Source: Streptomyces griseoincarnatus
GTDB taxonomy: Bacteria > Actinomycetota > Actinomycetes > Streptomycetales > Streptomycetaceae
Assembly: GCA_014649575.1 (NCBI GenBank)
Contig: BMTH01000013.1
Coordinates: 62,001-126,000 of the forward strand
DNA: 64,000 bases
Reading direction: 5' to 3'
Of the stretch, positions 40,812 through 49,080 are shown in pieces. Each line of letters starts with the position of its first letter. Positions within the stretch are counted from its first letter, which is position 1. The position numbers and the translations under genes were made by a program. Below the pieces are notes generated by a model. That model ran no database searches. It had not been told where the DNA came from and saw nothing but the letters and a program-made list of their open reading frames with translations.

Positions 40812-42265
40812 AGTCCGTACTCCTTCCAGCGGCGGTCGACCTTCGCGGCGGTCTCCGGGTCGGACTCGACCATGTCGGGCCAGCCGCCGTCGCGCGTGTA
40901 CCCCTCCTCGGGCCACTTCTTCGTCGCGTCGATGCCCGCCTTGCCACCCCAGAACTGCTGGTACGACGCGTGGTCGAGATGGTCGACCGGGCCCTCGACG
41001 ACGGTGAGGTCACGGGAGTAGTCGGTGTTGCCGAGCGCCCGCCAGGCGACCTCGTGCAGGTCGTGCACGTCGCAGTCGGAGTCGACGACCACGATCAGCT
41101 TGGTCAGCGACATCATGTGCGCGCCCCAGATGGCGTGCATCACCTTCTGCGCGTGCTTCGGGTACTTCTTGTCGATCGAGACGATCGCGCAGTTGTGGAA
41201 GCCGCCGGCCTCGGGCAGGTGGTAGTCCACGATGTCCGGGACGATGATCTTCAGCAGCGGCAGGAAGAACCGTTCCGTGGCGCGGCCCAGCGGGCCGTCC
41301 TCCGTCGGCGGGCGGCCGACCACGATCGACTGGAGCAGCGGACGCTTCCGCATGGTCACGCAGTCGATCGTCAGCGCGGGGAACGGTTCCTGCGGGGTGT
41401 AGAAGCCGGTGTGATCGCCGAAGGGCCCCTCGGGCAGCATCTCGCCGGGCTCCAGCCAGCCCTCGATGACGACCTCCGCCTGCGCGGGCACCTGGAGCGG
41501 GACGGTCTTGCAGTCGACCATCTCGATCCGCTTCCCCTGGAGGAACCCGGCGAACAGGTACTCGTCGATGTCGCCGGGCAGCGGCGCGGTGGAGGCGTAC
41601 GTCACGGCCGGCGGGCAGCCGAAGGCGATGGCGACCGGCAGCCGCTCTCCGCGGCGCGCGGCCACCTGGTAGTGGTTGCGGCTGTCCTTGTGGATCTGCC
41701 AGTGCATGCCGATGGTGCGCTTGTCGTGGCGCTGGAGGCGGTACAGACCGAGGTTGCGGACGCCGCTCTCCGGGTCCTTGGTGTGGGTGAGTCCCAGGTT
41801 GAAGAAGGAGCCGCCGTCCTTGGGCCAGGTGAACAGCGCGGGCAGCTGCTCCAGGTCCACGTCGTCGCCGGTGAGGACGACCTCGTGCACGGGCGCGTCG
41901 GACGACTTCACCTTCTTCGGCGGCACGTGCGTCATCGCGCCGAGCTTCCCGAACGCCTCGCGCACCCCGACGAAGCCGTGCGGCAGCTCGGGCTTGAGCA
42001 GCCCGGCGATTTTCTCCCCGATCTCCGCGTACGACTTCAGGCCGAGCGCCTTCAGCAGTCGGCGGTCGGTGCCGTAGACGTTCATGGCGAGGGGCATCGA
42101 GGAGCCGCGCACGTTCTCGAAGAGCAGGGCGGGACCGCCGGCCTTGTTCACCCGGTCGACGATCTCACCGACCTCCAGATGCGGGTCGACCTCGGCCTTG
42201 ATGCGCTTGAGGTCACCCTCGCGCTCCAGCGCCCTGAGCAGGGAGCGAAGATCGTCGTAAGCCAT
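40808..42265 (-). CDS. UbiD-family decarboxylase, menaquinone biosynthesis
   Basis: The protein has 485 residues from ATG 42265. UbiD enzymes decarboxylate aromatic acids using prenyl-FMN. Family blocks are GGPALLFENVRGSSMP, TYASTAPLPGDIDEY, PEGPFGDHTGFYTP (contains the E..D catalytic region) and HLPEAGGFHNCAIVSI. It overlaps mqnP, and the ubiX gene is near, so it should remove the carboxyl group in menaquinone synthesis; this role is usually called MqnL. It diverges from the PLDc_N gene with 67 bp between. Confidence 0.92.
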   Translation of the reverse strand: MAYDDLRSLLRALEREGDLKRIKAEVDPHLEVGEIVDRVNKAGGPALLFENVRGSSMPLAMNVYGTDRRLLKALGLKSYAEIGEKIAGLLKPELPHGFVGVREAFGKLGAMTHVPPKKVKSSDAPVHEVVLTGDDVDLEQLPALFTWPKDGGSFFNLGLTHTKDPESGVRNLGLYRLQRHDKRTIGMHWQIHKDSRNHYQVAARRGERLPVAIAFGCPPAVTYASTAPLPGDIDEYLFAGFLQGKRIEMVDCKTVPLQVPAQAEVVIEGWLEPGEMLPEGPFGDHTGFYTPQEPFPALTIDCVTMRKRPLLQSIVVGRPPTEDGPLGRATERFFLPLLKIIVPDIVDYHLPEAGGFHNCAIVSIDKKYPKHAQKVMHAIWGAHMMSLTKLIVVVDSDCDVHDLHEVAWRALGNTDYSRDLTVVEGPVDHLDHASYQQFWGGKAGIDATKKWPEEGYTRDGGWPDMVESDPETAAKVDRRWKEYGL

Positions 42266-42332
42266 GGGGTCCAGTATCCCCGAGCGGCTACGCTGGGCTC
42301 GTACCGCCCACCTCTTTCGCTGGAGAGGCCCC

Positions 42333-42665
42333 ATGCTTCGGGTGCTCATGTTCCTCGTGCCACTGGCCCTGAGCGTCTACGCGTTCATCGACTGCATCAG
42401 CACGAAGGACGAGGACATCCGGCACATGCCCAAGCCGCTGTGGGCGATCCTCGTCCTGCTGTTCCCGCTGGTCGGCTCGATCTCCTGGCTCATCGCAGGC
42501 AAGAAGCGGCAGCCCGCCGGCGCGGGCGGCTCCGCCTGGGGCCGGGGCGGCGGCCGGCAGCAGTGGGTCGCCCCGGACGACAACCCGGACTTCCTGAAGT
42601 CGCTCGACGAGGACAAGAAGCGGGAGAAGGACCGCGACGCGGACGAGGACCCCAGGACCGACTGA
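42333..42665 (+). CDS. PLDc_N-domain small membrane protein
   Basis: The protein has 110 residues from ATG 42333, GGAGAGG 5 bases upstream. Two membrane helices (MLRVLMFLVPLALSVYAFID; LWAILVLLFPLVGSISWLIA) flank a short loop, as in the phospholipase D N-terminal domain. No catalytic HKD motif exists; such short forms are common and of unknown role. The C-terminus is charged (EDKKREKDRDADEDP). It is divergent from the UbiD-like gene. Confidence 0.8.
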   Translation: MLRVLMFLVPLALSVYAFIDCISTKDEDIRHMPKPLWAILVLLFPLVGSISWLIAGKKRQPAGAGGSAWGRGGGRQQWVAPDDNPDFLKSLDEDKKREKDRDADEDPRTD

Positions 42666-42783
42666 CCCTGCCGGGCCCCGGAAACATCCGGGCGCGGCGA
42701 CTGCCGGTTCCGGCCGCTGACCCTGCCGTACGCACCCCGCCACACTGAGCCACGACGTGGTGGACGGCGGGCAGGGGGCGGCG

Positions 42784-44010
42784 ATGCGGCACGGGCCGGT
42801 CTTCCGGTGGGTGACGGCAGCGGGGCTGCTGTTGGTCGTCCTCGGGTTCGTGGTCTGGGAGACCGGCCCGGACCACCCGGAGCTGAAGCAGGTGGAGCTC
42901 ACCGTTCTGGAGGAGGAGCCGGACGGCACCTGCGCGGTCCGCTGGACCGACCCGTACGGCGCGGGGCAGCGCACGGGGCCGTACCGGTGCGATCCCGACC
43001 GGGATCCGCTGCTGAAGGACACCTCCGAGTTCGAGTGGGGCTCCCCGGGCTGGGACATCGGCCACGTGGTGGCCCAGGGCGATCTCAAGGGCGAGCTGTA
43101 CGACCCGGACGTGGAGACGGCCGCCGACCGGGCGGTGGCGGTCTCCGACGCGCTGACGGTCTCCGGGGTGCTGGTCACGTTCGCCGGCCTCGTCTGCGGC
43201 GGCGTCCGGACCCTGATCAGGCTCGCCGGACTGACCGGGTGGGCCCCGCTCACCGTCCGGCGGGCGGAGCGTCTCCGCGAGGCGGCCCACGGGGTGGTCC
43301 GTGAGCACGAGCGTGCCGTGCGGGCGGTACGGGACGCGTGGCAGCCGCTGCACGACGCGCGCGTACGGGAGGAACTGGCCGCGGTGCCGGTCGGCAGGCT
43401 GCGGTGGGCGTCCGTCCCGCTCCTGCCGGTGGCGGAGCTGCAACGGCACGGCATCCGTACGGTGCGGGACGTGCTGGACGCCGGGGCGTGGGGTCTCGCG
43501 GACACGACGGGACTCGGGCGGCGCACGGCGGAGAAGGTGTGGTCGGCGGCCCGGCGCCGGGCCGCCGACGTCGCCGAGGACACCTGGGTGCGGCTGGACG
43601 CCGGCCTGACCGGACCGGACGCGGAGCGGCTGCTGACCGCGCTGCGCGTGCTGGTGCAGGCCGGTCCCGAGGCGCGGAGCGCGGTGGAGGAGGCCGGGCG
43701 GCTCATCCCCGAACTCGACCGGCATCTGCGCACCGCCCTGCCCGCCGCCGACCTGCGGCTCCTGTTCGGCACGGACCGCGACGGACGCGCGGAAGCGCGG
43801 GCGGCCGTCCGCCGGCTGCGGGAGATGGTGGCGGAGGCCGAACGCTCGGGACGGTGGCTGCGGCTCCTTCAGACCTCGATCGATCTGCTCCGGGGCGGGG
43901 ACGCCGATCCGCTGGCGCTGTCCGCACGGGTGGATTTCGCGTCCCGGCCCGACGCCTACCAGGAGAGGCTGTGGCACATCGTGCGGACGAGCCCGGCGCC
44001 CACCGGGTGA
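42784..44010 (+). CDS. Membrane protein with helix-hairpin-helix DNA-binding-like motif
   Basis: The protein has 408 residues from ATG 42784 (AGGGGG upstream; an earlier GTG at 42757 is less likely). It has an N-terminal helix (WVTAAGLLLVVLGFVVWETG), a cysteine-containing exported-looking stretch (CAVRWTDPYG, YRCDPD), a second helix (VSGVLVTFAGLVCGGVRTLI) and a helical cytoplasmic part. Within it, VAELQRHGIRTVRDVL and LADTTGLGRRTAEKVWSAAR form a helix-hairpin-helix-like motif. The family is common in Streptomyces but has no known function. It precedes the deaminase gene by 95 bp. Confidence 0.65.
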   Translation: MRHGPVFRWVTAAGLLLVVLGFVVWETGPDHPELKQVELTVLEEEPDGTCAVRWTDPYGAGQRTGPYRCDPDRDPLLKDTSEFEWGSPGWDIGHVVAQGDLKGELYDPDVETAADRAVAVSDALTVSGVLVTFAGLVCGGVRTLIRLAGLTGWAPLTVRRAERLREAAHGVVREHERAVRAVRDAWQPLHDARVREELAAVPVGRLRWASVPLLPVAELQRHGIRTVRDVLDAGAWGLADTTGLGRRTAEKVWSAARRRAADVAEDTWVRLDAGLTGPDAERLLTALRVLVQAGPEARSAVEEAGRLIPELDRHLRTALPAADLRLLFGTDRDGRAEARAAVRRLREMVAEAERSGRWLRLLQTSIDLLRGGDADPLALSARVDFASRPDAYQERLWHIVRTSPAPTG

Positions 44011-44105
44011 ACGGGCTCACGCACCGCCCGGTTCGGGGTGGCCGAGCCGCCGCGCTTCTGCACCATGGTGAAAACGCCGTCAGCCGAACGAAGGGTCCGG
44101 ACACC

Positions 44106-44555
44106 GTGGAGAGACAGTTCGACCGCGCCTGGCTGGCCACCGCGCTGGAAGAAGCGCGGGCCGGGCTGGTGGAAGGGGGCGTCCCGGTCGGGGCCGCGTT
44201 GTACGGGGCGGACGGGGCGCTGCTGGGGCGGGGGCGGAACCGGCGGGTGCAGGACGGGGATCCCTCCACACACGCGGAGACGGCGGCCTTCCGGGCGGCG
44301 GGGCGGCAGCGGTCGTACCGGGGGACGACGATGGTGACCACGCTCTCGCCCTGCTGGTACTGCTCGGGGCTGGTGCGGCAGTTCGGGATCTCGCGGGTGG
44401 TGGTCGGGGAGTCCGTCACCTTCCACGGCGGGCACGACTGGCTGGCGGAGCACGGCGTGGAGGTCGTGGTGCTCGACGACCCGGAGTGCGTGGCGATGAT
44501 GCGGGAGTTCGTCGCCCGGAACCCCGAGCTGTGGGGCGAGGACATCGGGGAGTGA
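44106..44555 (+). CDS. Cytidine/deoxycytidylate deaminase family protein (cytosine deaminase-like)
   Basis: The protein has 149 residues from GTG 44106. The zinc site HAE (His56, Glu58) and PCWYC (Cys83, Cys86) define the family, with Glu58 as proton shuttle. The upstream frame continues but reads another gene, and GTG 44106 fits the known N-terminus (ALEEARAGLVEGGVPVGAAL). The closest family is fungal-type cytosine deaminase; a nucleobase substrate is likely. It is convergent with ccsB. Confidence 0.9.
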   Translation: MERQFDRAWLATALEEARAGLVEGGVPVGAALYGADGALLGRGRNRRVQDGDPSTHAETAAFRAAGRQRSYRGTTMVTTLSPCWYCSGLVRQFGISRVVVGESVTFHGGHDWLAEHGVEVVVLDDPECVAMMREFVARNPELWGEDIGE

Positions 44556-44561
44556 ACGCGG

Positions 44562-44601
44562 CGGAGGCCGCCCCGGGGACTGTCGTCCGGGGCGGCCTCC
44601 G
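44562..44601. terminator. Bidirectional terminator between deaminase and ccsB genes
   Basis: A perfect 15-bp stem: 44562-44576 with 44587-44601 over a 10-nt loop. It lies just after the deaminase stop and 22 bp from the ccsB stop, so it can end both transcripts. Confidence 0.85.
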
Positions 44602-44622
44602 TACGGTGCGGGGCGGGGACGG

Positions 44623-45735
44623 TCAGAAACCGGCCGCCTGGAGCACGCCGAGGCCGACGTCGGCGTAGGAGTGCTTGCCGTTGACGAAGATGTTGACGCC
44701 GTAGTAGTTGAACAGCCAGCAGGCGAAGGCGAGCAGGGCCAGGTAGGCGGCCTTGCGGCCCTTCCAGCCGGCGGTGGCGCGGGCGTGCAGGTAGCCGGCG
44801 TAGGCGACCCAGGTGATGAAGGACCAGGTCTCCTTGGGGTCCCAGCCCCAGTAGCGGCCCCACGCGTCGCCGGCCCAGATGGCGCCCGCGATGATCGTGA
44901 ACGTCCACAGCGGGAACACCGCCGCGTTGACGCGGTAGGCGAACTTGTCCAGCGAGGCCGCCGCGGGCAGCCGCTCCAGGAACGACGTGGCGAAGCTGCC
45001 CGGCTTGCCGCCGCCTGCCAGCTTGTTCTCGTACGAGTCCTTGAAGAGGTACATGACCGTCGTGAACGCGCCGACGTAGAACACCGCGCCGCACAGGATC
45101 GCCGTGGAGACGTGGATGTACAGCCAGTACGAGTGCAGGGCGGGGACCAGCTGGTCGCTGGCGGTGTACAGAACGGTGACGGCGAGACCGAGGTCGAGGA
45201 GGACCGACGTGGTGAGGAACAGGCCGAGCCAGCGCACGTTCTTCTTCAGCGCCAGCAGCAGGAGGTACACGCCCACCGCGGTCGTGGAGAAGGTGATGTT
45301 GAACTCGTACATGTTGCCCCACGGCGCCCGCTCCACGGACAGCGCGCGGGTGAGCACCCCGCCGAAGGCCAGCGCGAACGCGAGCACGGTGAGGGAGATG
45401 GCGATACGCCCGTAGAGGTCGCCCTGCTCGTCGCCGCCGTGGGCGCCCGGCCCGTCGGGCACGTCACGCGAGCCGGACGCGGCGCGGACGGTGACCTTGG
45501 GCCGCTCCAGGACGGCGGTGCCGCCGCCCTGCTTCACGGTCACGGCCGGCGCCGTGCCCGCCGCGGTCGCCTTCGGGGTGAGCGCGGCCGCCGTGCGGGC
45601 GACCTTGCTGCGGCTGCCGAAGAGCCACTCGGCGATGTACGCGAAGAAAGCGAGGGTGTAGACCGCCATCGCGGAGTAGATCAGCACATTGCTGATCTCC
45701 GCGAGGTTCTCGTTGGTCGCGGCGGCGAGAGTCAC
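44623..45735 (-). CDS. ccsB: Cytochrome c biogenesis protein CcsB (haem-handling CcsA-type)
   Basis: The protein has 370 residues. It carries haem across the membrane and ligates it to apocytochrome c in System II, with ResB. The tryptophan-rich WWD motif reads AGDAWGRYWGWDPKETWSF (about 304-322), flanked by His residues in helices (ALHSYWLYIHVSTAIL). It has about eight membrane helices. It ends a four-gene run resA-ccdA-resB-ccsB; the GTG/ATG start overlaps the resB stop (4 nt). Confidence 0.93.
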   Translation of the reverse strand: MTLAAATNENLAEISNVLIYSAMAVYTLAFFAYIAEWLFGSRSKVARTAAALTPKATAAGTAPAVTVKQGGGTAVLERPKVTVRAASGSRDVPDGPGAHGGDEQGDLYGRIAISLTVLAFALAFGGVLTRALSVERAPWGNMYEFNITFSTTAVGVYLLLLALKKNVRWLGLFLTTSVLLDLGLAVTVLYTASDQLVPALHSYWLYIHVSTAILCGAVFYVGAFTTVMYLFKDSYENKLAGGGKPGSFATSFLERLPAAASLDKFAYRVNAAVFPLWTFTIIAGAIWAGDAWGRYWGWDPKETWSFITWVAYAGYLHARATAGWKGRKAAYLALLAFACWLFNYYGVNIFVNGKHSYADVGLGVLQAAGF

Positions 45736-47564
45736 TGCTGCTCAGCCCCTTCGGCAGGCACGGCTTGAGAGTCGGTGTCGGTGGACGTGGTGGTTCCGGA
45801 CGCCCCTGGCGCTCCGGGGTCTTCGGGGGGTGTGCCGTCCGGCTCCGGTGCGCCGTCCGGCTCCGGCGTGCCGTCCGGCTCCGGCGTGCCGTCCGGTTCG
45901 GGGTCCGGCACGCCCGGCGCCCGCTCGTAGAGGGTCCCGGCGAGGTCGCCGAGTTCCTCGGGCACCTTCGCGGACTCGCTGCGACCGAGGCCCGCCATCT
46001 CGACGACGGTCACGCCGTCGTCGCCGCGCACCGCGCGCACCCACACGCGGCGCCGCTGGACGAACAGGGAGGCGGCCAGGCCGCCGATCGCCGCGAGGGC
46101 GCCGCCGAGCGCCCAGCCGCCGCCCGGCTCCTGGACGACCTGGAAGCCGGCCCACTCCTTGATGTCCTTCTCGAAGGTGATCGAGCCGGCGCCGCCGGGG
46201 AGCGTCATGGTCTCGCCGGGGGTGAGCAGCTTCTTCAGCAGCTCCCCGTCGGCGTCCTTGAACTCCTTCATCTTCGTCTTGTCCATCTGGTACACGCTCT
46301 GCGGAATGCCGGAGTCGGCCTTCAGGTCGCCGTGGTAGGCGTTGAGCGCGAGCACCGGGTAGTCCAGCGCCGGGAACTGGGAGAGCATCGTGCCGCTCGC
46401 GGACCCGCCGAAGGTCGGCACGAAGAAGGCCTGGAAGCCGAGCTGTTCCTTCTTGCCCTGCGGGTTGCGGTAGCCGTCGAGGACCTTGACGACGCCGTTG
46501 GAGGTGACGTTGTTGTCGAGCGGCAGCAGCGGCACGGCGTCCTGGTAGACGATCTCGCCCTTGCCGTCGCGGACGGTCACCACGGGCGCGTAGCCGTGGC
46601 TGACGAGGTAGACCTTGGCGTCGCCGATCTCCAGCGGCTTGTTCACCTTGATGAGGGCGTTCTTCTCCTCGCCGTCCGCGCCCTCGGTGTACGTGACCTC
46701 GGTCTCGTACGTGCGCGGGGTGCCGCGGTTGGGGCCGGTGCGCTCGTACGTGCCGGTGAACTCCTTGACGTCGAAGCTGAACGGCTCCAGGTCGTCGTTG
46801 GTGAAGAGGTTGCCGGACTTGAAGTCGTCGTACTGGGTGAGCGTGTTGGAGAAGCCGTCGCCCTCGACGACGATCTTGTTGCCCTCGGACTTGAACAGCT
46901 GGCCCCAGGCGAACGCGATCAGCATGACGATCAGCGCGAGGTGGAACGCCAGGTTGCCGAGCTCGCGCAGATAGCCCTTCTCGGCGGCGACGGCGTCCCC
47001 GACGGCGTGCGCGCGGAAGCGGCGCTTCCTCAGCAGCGCGAGGGCGGCCTCGCGGACCTCCTCGGGGTCGGCCGAGGTGCGCCAGGTGGTGTGCGCGGGC
47101 AGCCGGGTCAGCCGGCGGGGCGCGCCCGGCGGGCGGCTGCGCAGCTGGCCGACGAACTGCCAGGTGCGGGGCACGATGCAGCCGATGAGGGAGACGAACA
47201 GCAGGATGTAGATCGCGGAGAACCACACCGAGCTGTAGACGTTGAAGAGGCCGAGCTTGTCGTAGACCGGCGCGAGGACGTCGTGCCGTTCGCGGAAGTC
47301 GGCGACCTGCGCCTCGTTGATGCCGGTCTGCGGGATGAGCGAGCCGGGGATCGCGGCGAGCGACAGCAGCAGCAGGAGCAGCAGCGCCACCCGCATGGAG
47401 GTGAGCTGCCGCCAGAACCAGCGGGCCCAGCCGATCACGCCGAGGGAGGGCAGGTCGGGCGAAGGGCTGTCCTCCACGGGGGCGGTGGACAGCTGGGAGC
47501 CGGCGGCGCCGAGTTCCTGGTCGTCACCGGTCTGCGTGGAGGTGTCCGTCGTGGTGTCGCTCAT
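45732..47564 (-). CDS. resB: Cytochrome c biogenesis protein ResB
   Basis: The protein has 610 residues. ResB/Ccs1 works with CcsB as the haem export and ligation complex of System II. Membrane helices lie near 46-68, 110-130 and 205-225 and one near 495; a large extracellular domain fills 230-480. The N-terminal part has WRQLTSMRVALLLLLLLSLA and PRTWQFVGQLRSRPP. The C-terminal tail contains four repeats of PEPDGTP/A, encoded by an 18-bp repeat at about 45838-45897. It is the third gene of the res/ccd operon. Confidence 0.93.
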   Translation of the reverse strand: MSDTTTDTSTQTGDDQELGAAGSQLSTAPVEDSPSPDLPSLGVIGWARWFWRQLTSMRVALLLLLLLSLAAIPGSLIPQTGINEAQVADFRERHDVLAPVYDKLGLFNVYSSVWFSAIYILLFVSLIGCIVPRTWQFVGQLRSRPPGAPRRLTRLPAHTTWRTSADPEEVREAALALLRKRRFRAHAVGDAVAAEKGYLRELGNLAFHLALIVMLIAFAWGQLFKSEGNKIVVEGDGFSNTLTQYDDFKSGNLFTNDDLEPFSFDVKEFTGTYERTGPNRGTPRTYETEVTYTEGADGEEKNALIKVNKPLEIGDAKVYLVSHGYAPVVTVRDGKGEIVYQDAVPLLPLDNNVTSNGVVKVLDGYRNPQGKKEQLGFQAFFVPTFGGSASGTMLSQFPALDYPVLALNAYHGDLKADSGIPQSVYQMDKTKMKEFKDADGELLKKLLTPGETMTLPGGAGSITFEKDIKEWAGFQVVQEPGGGWALGGALAAIGGLAASLFVQRRRVWVRAVRGDDGVTVVEMAGLGRSESAKVPEELGDLAGTLYERAPGVPDPEPDGTPEPDGTPEPDGAPEPDGTPPEDPGAPGASGTTTSTDTDSQAVPAEGAEQQ

Positions 47565-47568
47565 CGGG

Positions 47569-48342
47569 TCAGATCCCCACCGTGAAGCCGTTGGACCAGG
47601 TCTGCATCTCCGTCACGAGGGCGTCCCACGCGCCGGTCAGCAGCAGCACGCCGGTCACGATCATCATCGTGCCGCCGACGCGCATCACCCAGACGTAGTG
47701 CCGCTTGACCCAGCCGAAGGCTCCGAGCGCCTTGCGGAAGGCCACGGCGGCGAGCACGAAGGGCACGCCCAGTCCGAGACAGTACGCGACGGTCAGCACC
47801 GCGCCCCGTCCGGCGCTCTCCTGCTGCGCGGACAGGGTGAGCACGGAGGCGAGGGTGGGCCCGATGCAGGGGGTCCAGCCGATGCCGAAGAGGGCGCCGA
47901 GCACGGGCGCGCCGACCAGACCGGTGGCGGGGCGCTTGTGGAAGCGGAACTCCCGCTGGGTGAGCCAGGGCATCAGGCCCATGAAGAAGACGCCCATGAG
48001 GATCATGAAGACGCCGAGGATCTTGGACAGGACGCCCGACTGCTCCTGGAGGGTCTGCCCGAAGTAGCCGAAGAAGGCGCCGCCCGAGACGAACACGACG
48101 GTGAAGCCGAGGACGAACAGGGAGGCGCCGGCGACCATGCGGCCGCGCCGGGCCTCGGCGAGGTCGGTGCCGGAGACGCCGGTGACGTAGGAGAGGTAGC
48201 CGGGGACGAGCGGCAGGACGCAGGGCGAGAAGAAGGAGACGAGCCCGCCGAGCACGGCGATGGGCAGGGCCACCAGCAGGGCGCCGTTGAGCACCGTGCC
48301 GTTGTAGCCCGTCTCCGCGGCGAGCGTGTGCAGGGCCGTCAC
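47569..48342 (-). CDS. ccdA: Cytochrome c biogenesis protein CcdA
   Basis: The protein has 257 residues and six membrane helices. CcdA passes electrons from cytoplasmic thioredoxin to the extracytoplasmic thiol-disulphide proteins. The two redox Cys are in SFFSPCVLPLVPGYLSYV (helix 1) and GWTPCIGPTLASVL (helix 4). Only 4 bp separate it from resB, and 1 base from the resA-like gene. It supplies reducing power to the TlpA/ResA-like protein encoded next to it. Confidence 0.94.
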   Translation of the reverse strand: MTALHTLAAETGYNGTVLNGALLVALPIAVLGGLVSFFSPCVLPLVPGYLSYVTGVSGTDLAEARRGRMVAGASLFVLGFTVVFVSGGAFFGYFGQTLQEQSGVLSKILGVFMILMGVFFMGLMPWLTQREFRFHKRPATGLVGAPVLGALFGIGWTPCIGPTLASVLTLSAQQESAGRGAVLTVAYCLGLGVPFVLAAVAFRKALGAFGWVKRHYVWVMRVGGTMMIVTGVLLLTGAWDALVTEMQTWSNGFTVGI

Positions 48343-48343
48343 G

Positions 48344-49003
48344 TCACTTCTCCGCTACGACCGGTTCGAGCATCTTCCGCAGCCGTTCCTCGTCGAGGGC
48401 GGTCAGCGAGCGGGCGGCGACGCGGCCCTCCCGGTCCAGCACCAGGGTGGAGGGGATGGCCTGCGGGTTGAGCGTGCCCTTCTCGAAGCGGAGCATCAGC
48501 TTGCCCGTGGGGTCGTACAGGCTCGGGTAGGTGATGCCGAAGTCCTTCTCGAAGGCGAGCGCGGCGGTGGTGCTGCCGTCGCGGGTGTTGATGCCGACGA
48601 ACTGGACGTCCTTGCCCTCGTACTCCTTCGACACCTTGGCGAAGTACTTGGCCTCCGCGCGGCACGGGTTGCACCAGGAGCCCCAGACGTTGAGGACGAC
48701 GACCTTGCCCTGGTAGTCGTCCACGTCGAGCTGCTCGCCCTCGAGGGTCTCCCCGGACAGGTCGGGCGCGGCGACGCGCTCACCCTCGGGGACGGTGGAG
48801 ATGCCGTCGGTGCCGGTGACGAAGCCGGTGTCGCCGCCACCGCCGGAGGTGCCCCCGTCACCGCAGGCGGTGAGGAGCAGTGCGGCCGCGGCGGCACCGG
48901 CGGCCAGGGCGGCACGGCGGCGGGCGCGCGCGGCACGGGCGGCGCGGTACGAGCTCTGCGCGGCTCGGTTCGAGCGCTGGGGGGCGCGGCTTGCGGCACT
49001 CAT
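48344..49003 (-). CDS. TlpA/ResA-like thiol-disulphide lipoprotein
   Basis: The protein has 219 residues. A lipoprotein signal (basic start, hydrophobic core, LLTAC with Cys47) is followed by a thioredoxin-like domain with NVWGSWCNPCRAEAKYF (Cys111, Cys114). It reduces the haem-binding cysteines of apocytochrome c outside the membrane. The long, Arg-rich start before the hydrophobic core may mean a start further in; the alternatives are not decisive. It is the first gene of the cytochrome c maturation operon. Confidence 0.92.
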   Translation of the reverse strand: MSAASRAPQRSNRAAQSSYRAARAARARRRAALAAGAAAAALLLTACGDGGTSGGGGDTGFVTGTDGISTVPEGERVAAPDLSGETLEGEQLDVDDYQGKVVVLNVWGSWCNPCRAEAKYFAKVSKEYEGKDVQFVGINTRDGSTTAALAFEKDFGITYPSLYDPTGKLMLRFEKGTLNPQAIPSTLVLDREGRVAARSLTALDEERLRKMLEPVVAEK

Positions 49004-49080
49004 GTGAAAAGTTTCGCATGCCCGTTCCGGGGATCTTGCGCACCCCCCTGCGCACCCCGCCTCAGGCGGAAACCCGCATC

